The translations under genes were made by a program, and so were the position numbers. Shown piece after piece: positions 5,258-5,326 of a stretch of 5,326 nucleotides of DNA; the stretch's first letter is position 1; each line of letters starts with the position of its first letter. The notes under the pieces are model-generated. The model made no database searches and was not told the DNA's origin. It was given only the letters and a program-made list of their open reading frames with translations. The DNA lies in assembly GCA_017958585.1 (NCBI GenBank), contig JAGDCK010000173.1, positions 1 to 5,326 on the forward strand, written 5' to 3'. The DNA is from Lachnospiraceae bacterium. Lineage in GTDB: Bacteria > Bacillota > Clostridia > Lachnospirales > Lachnospiraceae.

Positions 5258-5326
5258 CTAAAAAATAGAAGCGTTTAAACGATTTACCGCTTCACGTTTC
5301 GCACGTTCCTGTTCCTCTTTCATGGA
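5258..5326 (-). CDS. C-terminal end of an unidentified convergent gene, cut by the window edge
   Basis: On the minus strand the frame is open from the window edge for 22 codons and stops at TAG (5258-5260). The visible residues include MKEEQERAKREAVNR followed by LNASIF at the end, a charged, probably helical tail. I do not recognise the protein. The Met (5321-5323) could in principle start a 21-residue peptide, but a gene end is likelier, given the convergent layout and a shared terminator at 5137-5178. The stretch is short enough that an open frame by chance cannot be excluded. The AT-rich bases between 5179 and 5257 hold no other coding signal that I can see. Confidence 0.45.
   Translation of the reverse strand, partial: SMKEEQERAKREAVNRLNASIF

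Noticed and set aside
5213..5259. AGCAC / GTGCT inverted arms flanking the DnaA-like boxes
   Set aside because: The arms are only 5 bp and the flanks do not extend the symmetry, so this is likely chance.
5089..5326. tRNA 3' end as an attachment site of an integrated element
   Set aside because: No second copy of the tRNA 3' sequence and no integrase sequence occurs in the remaining 200 bases. The idea cannot be supported within this window.

Overview
The window looks like chromosomal DNA from a Firmicute of the class Clostridia, quite possibly Lachnospiraceae. Three things point there: the tail of a SigH/Spo0H-type sigma factor, a one-gene RND exporter with a long coiled-coil insertion, and a tRNA gene with no encoded CCA. 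The genus cannot be fixed from the sequence alone.

Layout, left to right. Positions 1-455 carry the C-terminal 150 codons of sigH, which begins before the window. An A/U-rich hairpin folded around its stop codon and followed by a long T-run probably ends that transcript. Positions 456-589 are a short promoter region with a clear ribosome-binding site. Positions 590-4891 encode one very large RND-superfamily transporter of 1433 residues. It has the usual 12-helix, two-repeat plan, plus an extra segment of about 360 residues in the first extracytoplasmic half. The segment reads as an antiparallel coiled-coil hairpin with an alanine-rich cap, and it sits where AcrB has its funnel (docking) subdomain. 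The gene ends in a basic cytoplasmic tail encoded partly by a perfect 12-bp tandem repeat. No adaptor (HlyD/AcrA-like) or outer-membrane partner gene is visible.

Positions 4892-5040 hold a stem-loop after the transporter, then a strong promoter and a hairpin leader. Positions 5041-5113 are tRNA-Thr(GGU), followed by a good intrinsic terminator that could also serve the opposite strand. The last 150 bases are AT-rich. They hold an exact DnaA-box match with a near match 11 bp further on, repeats of TTGTAAAAA, and what looks like the last 22 codons of a convergent minus-strand gene.

The genes appear to be separate transcription units rather than one operon. The main point of interest is the transporter's coiled-coil hairpin. 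I infer, without proof, that it may take the place of an adaptor or reach into the cell wall in a cell without an outer membrane. Secondary points are the hairpin that would form the 5' end of the tRNA precursor, the DnaA-box pair far from any visible dnaA gene, and the slippage-prone repeat in the transporter tail.
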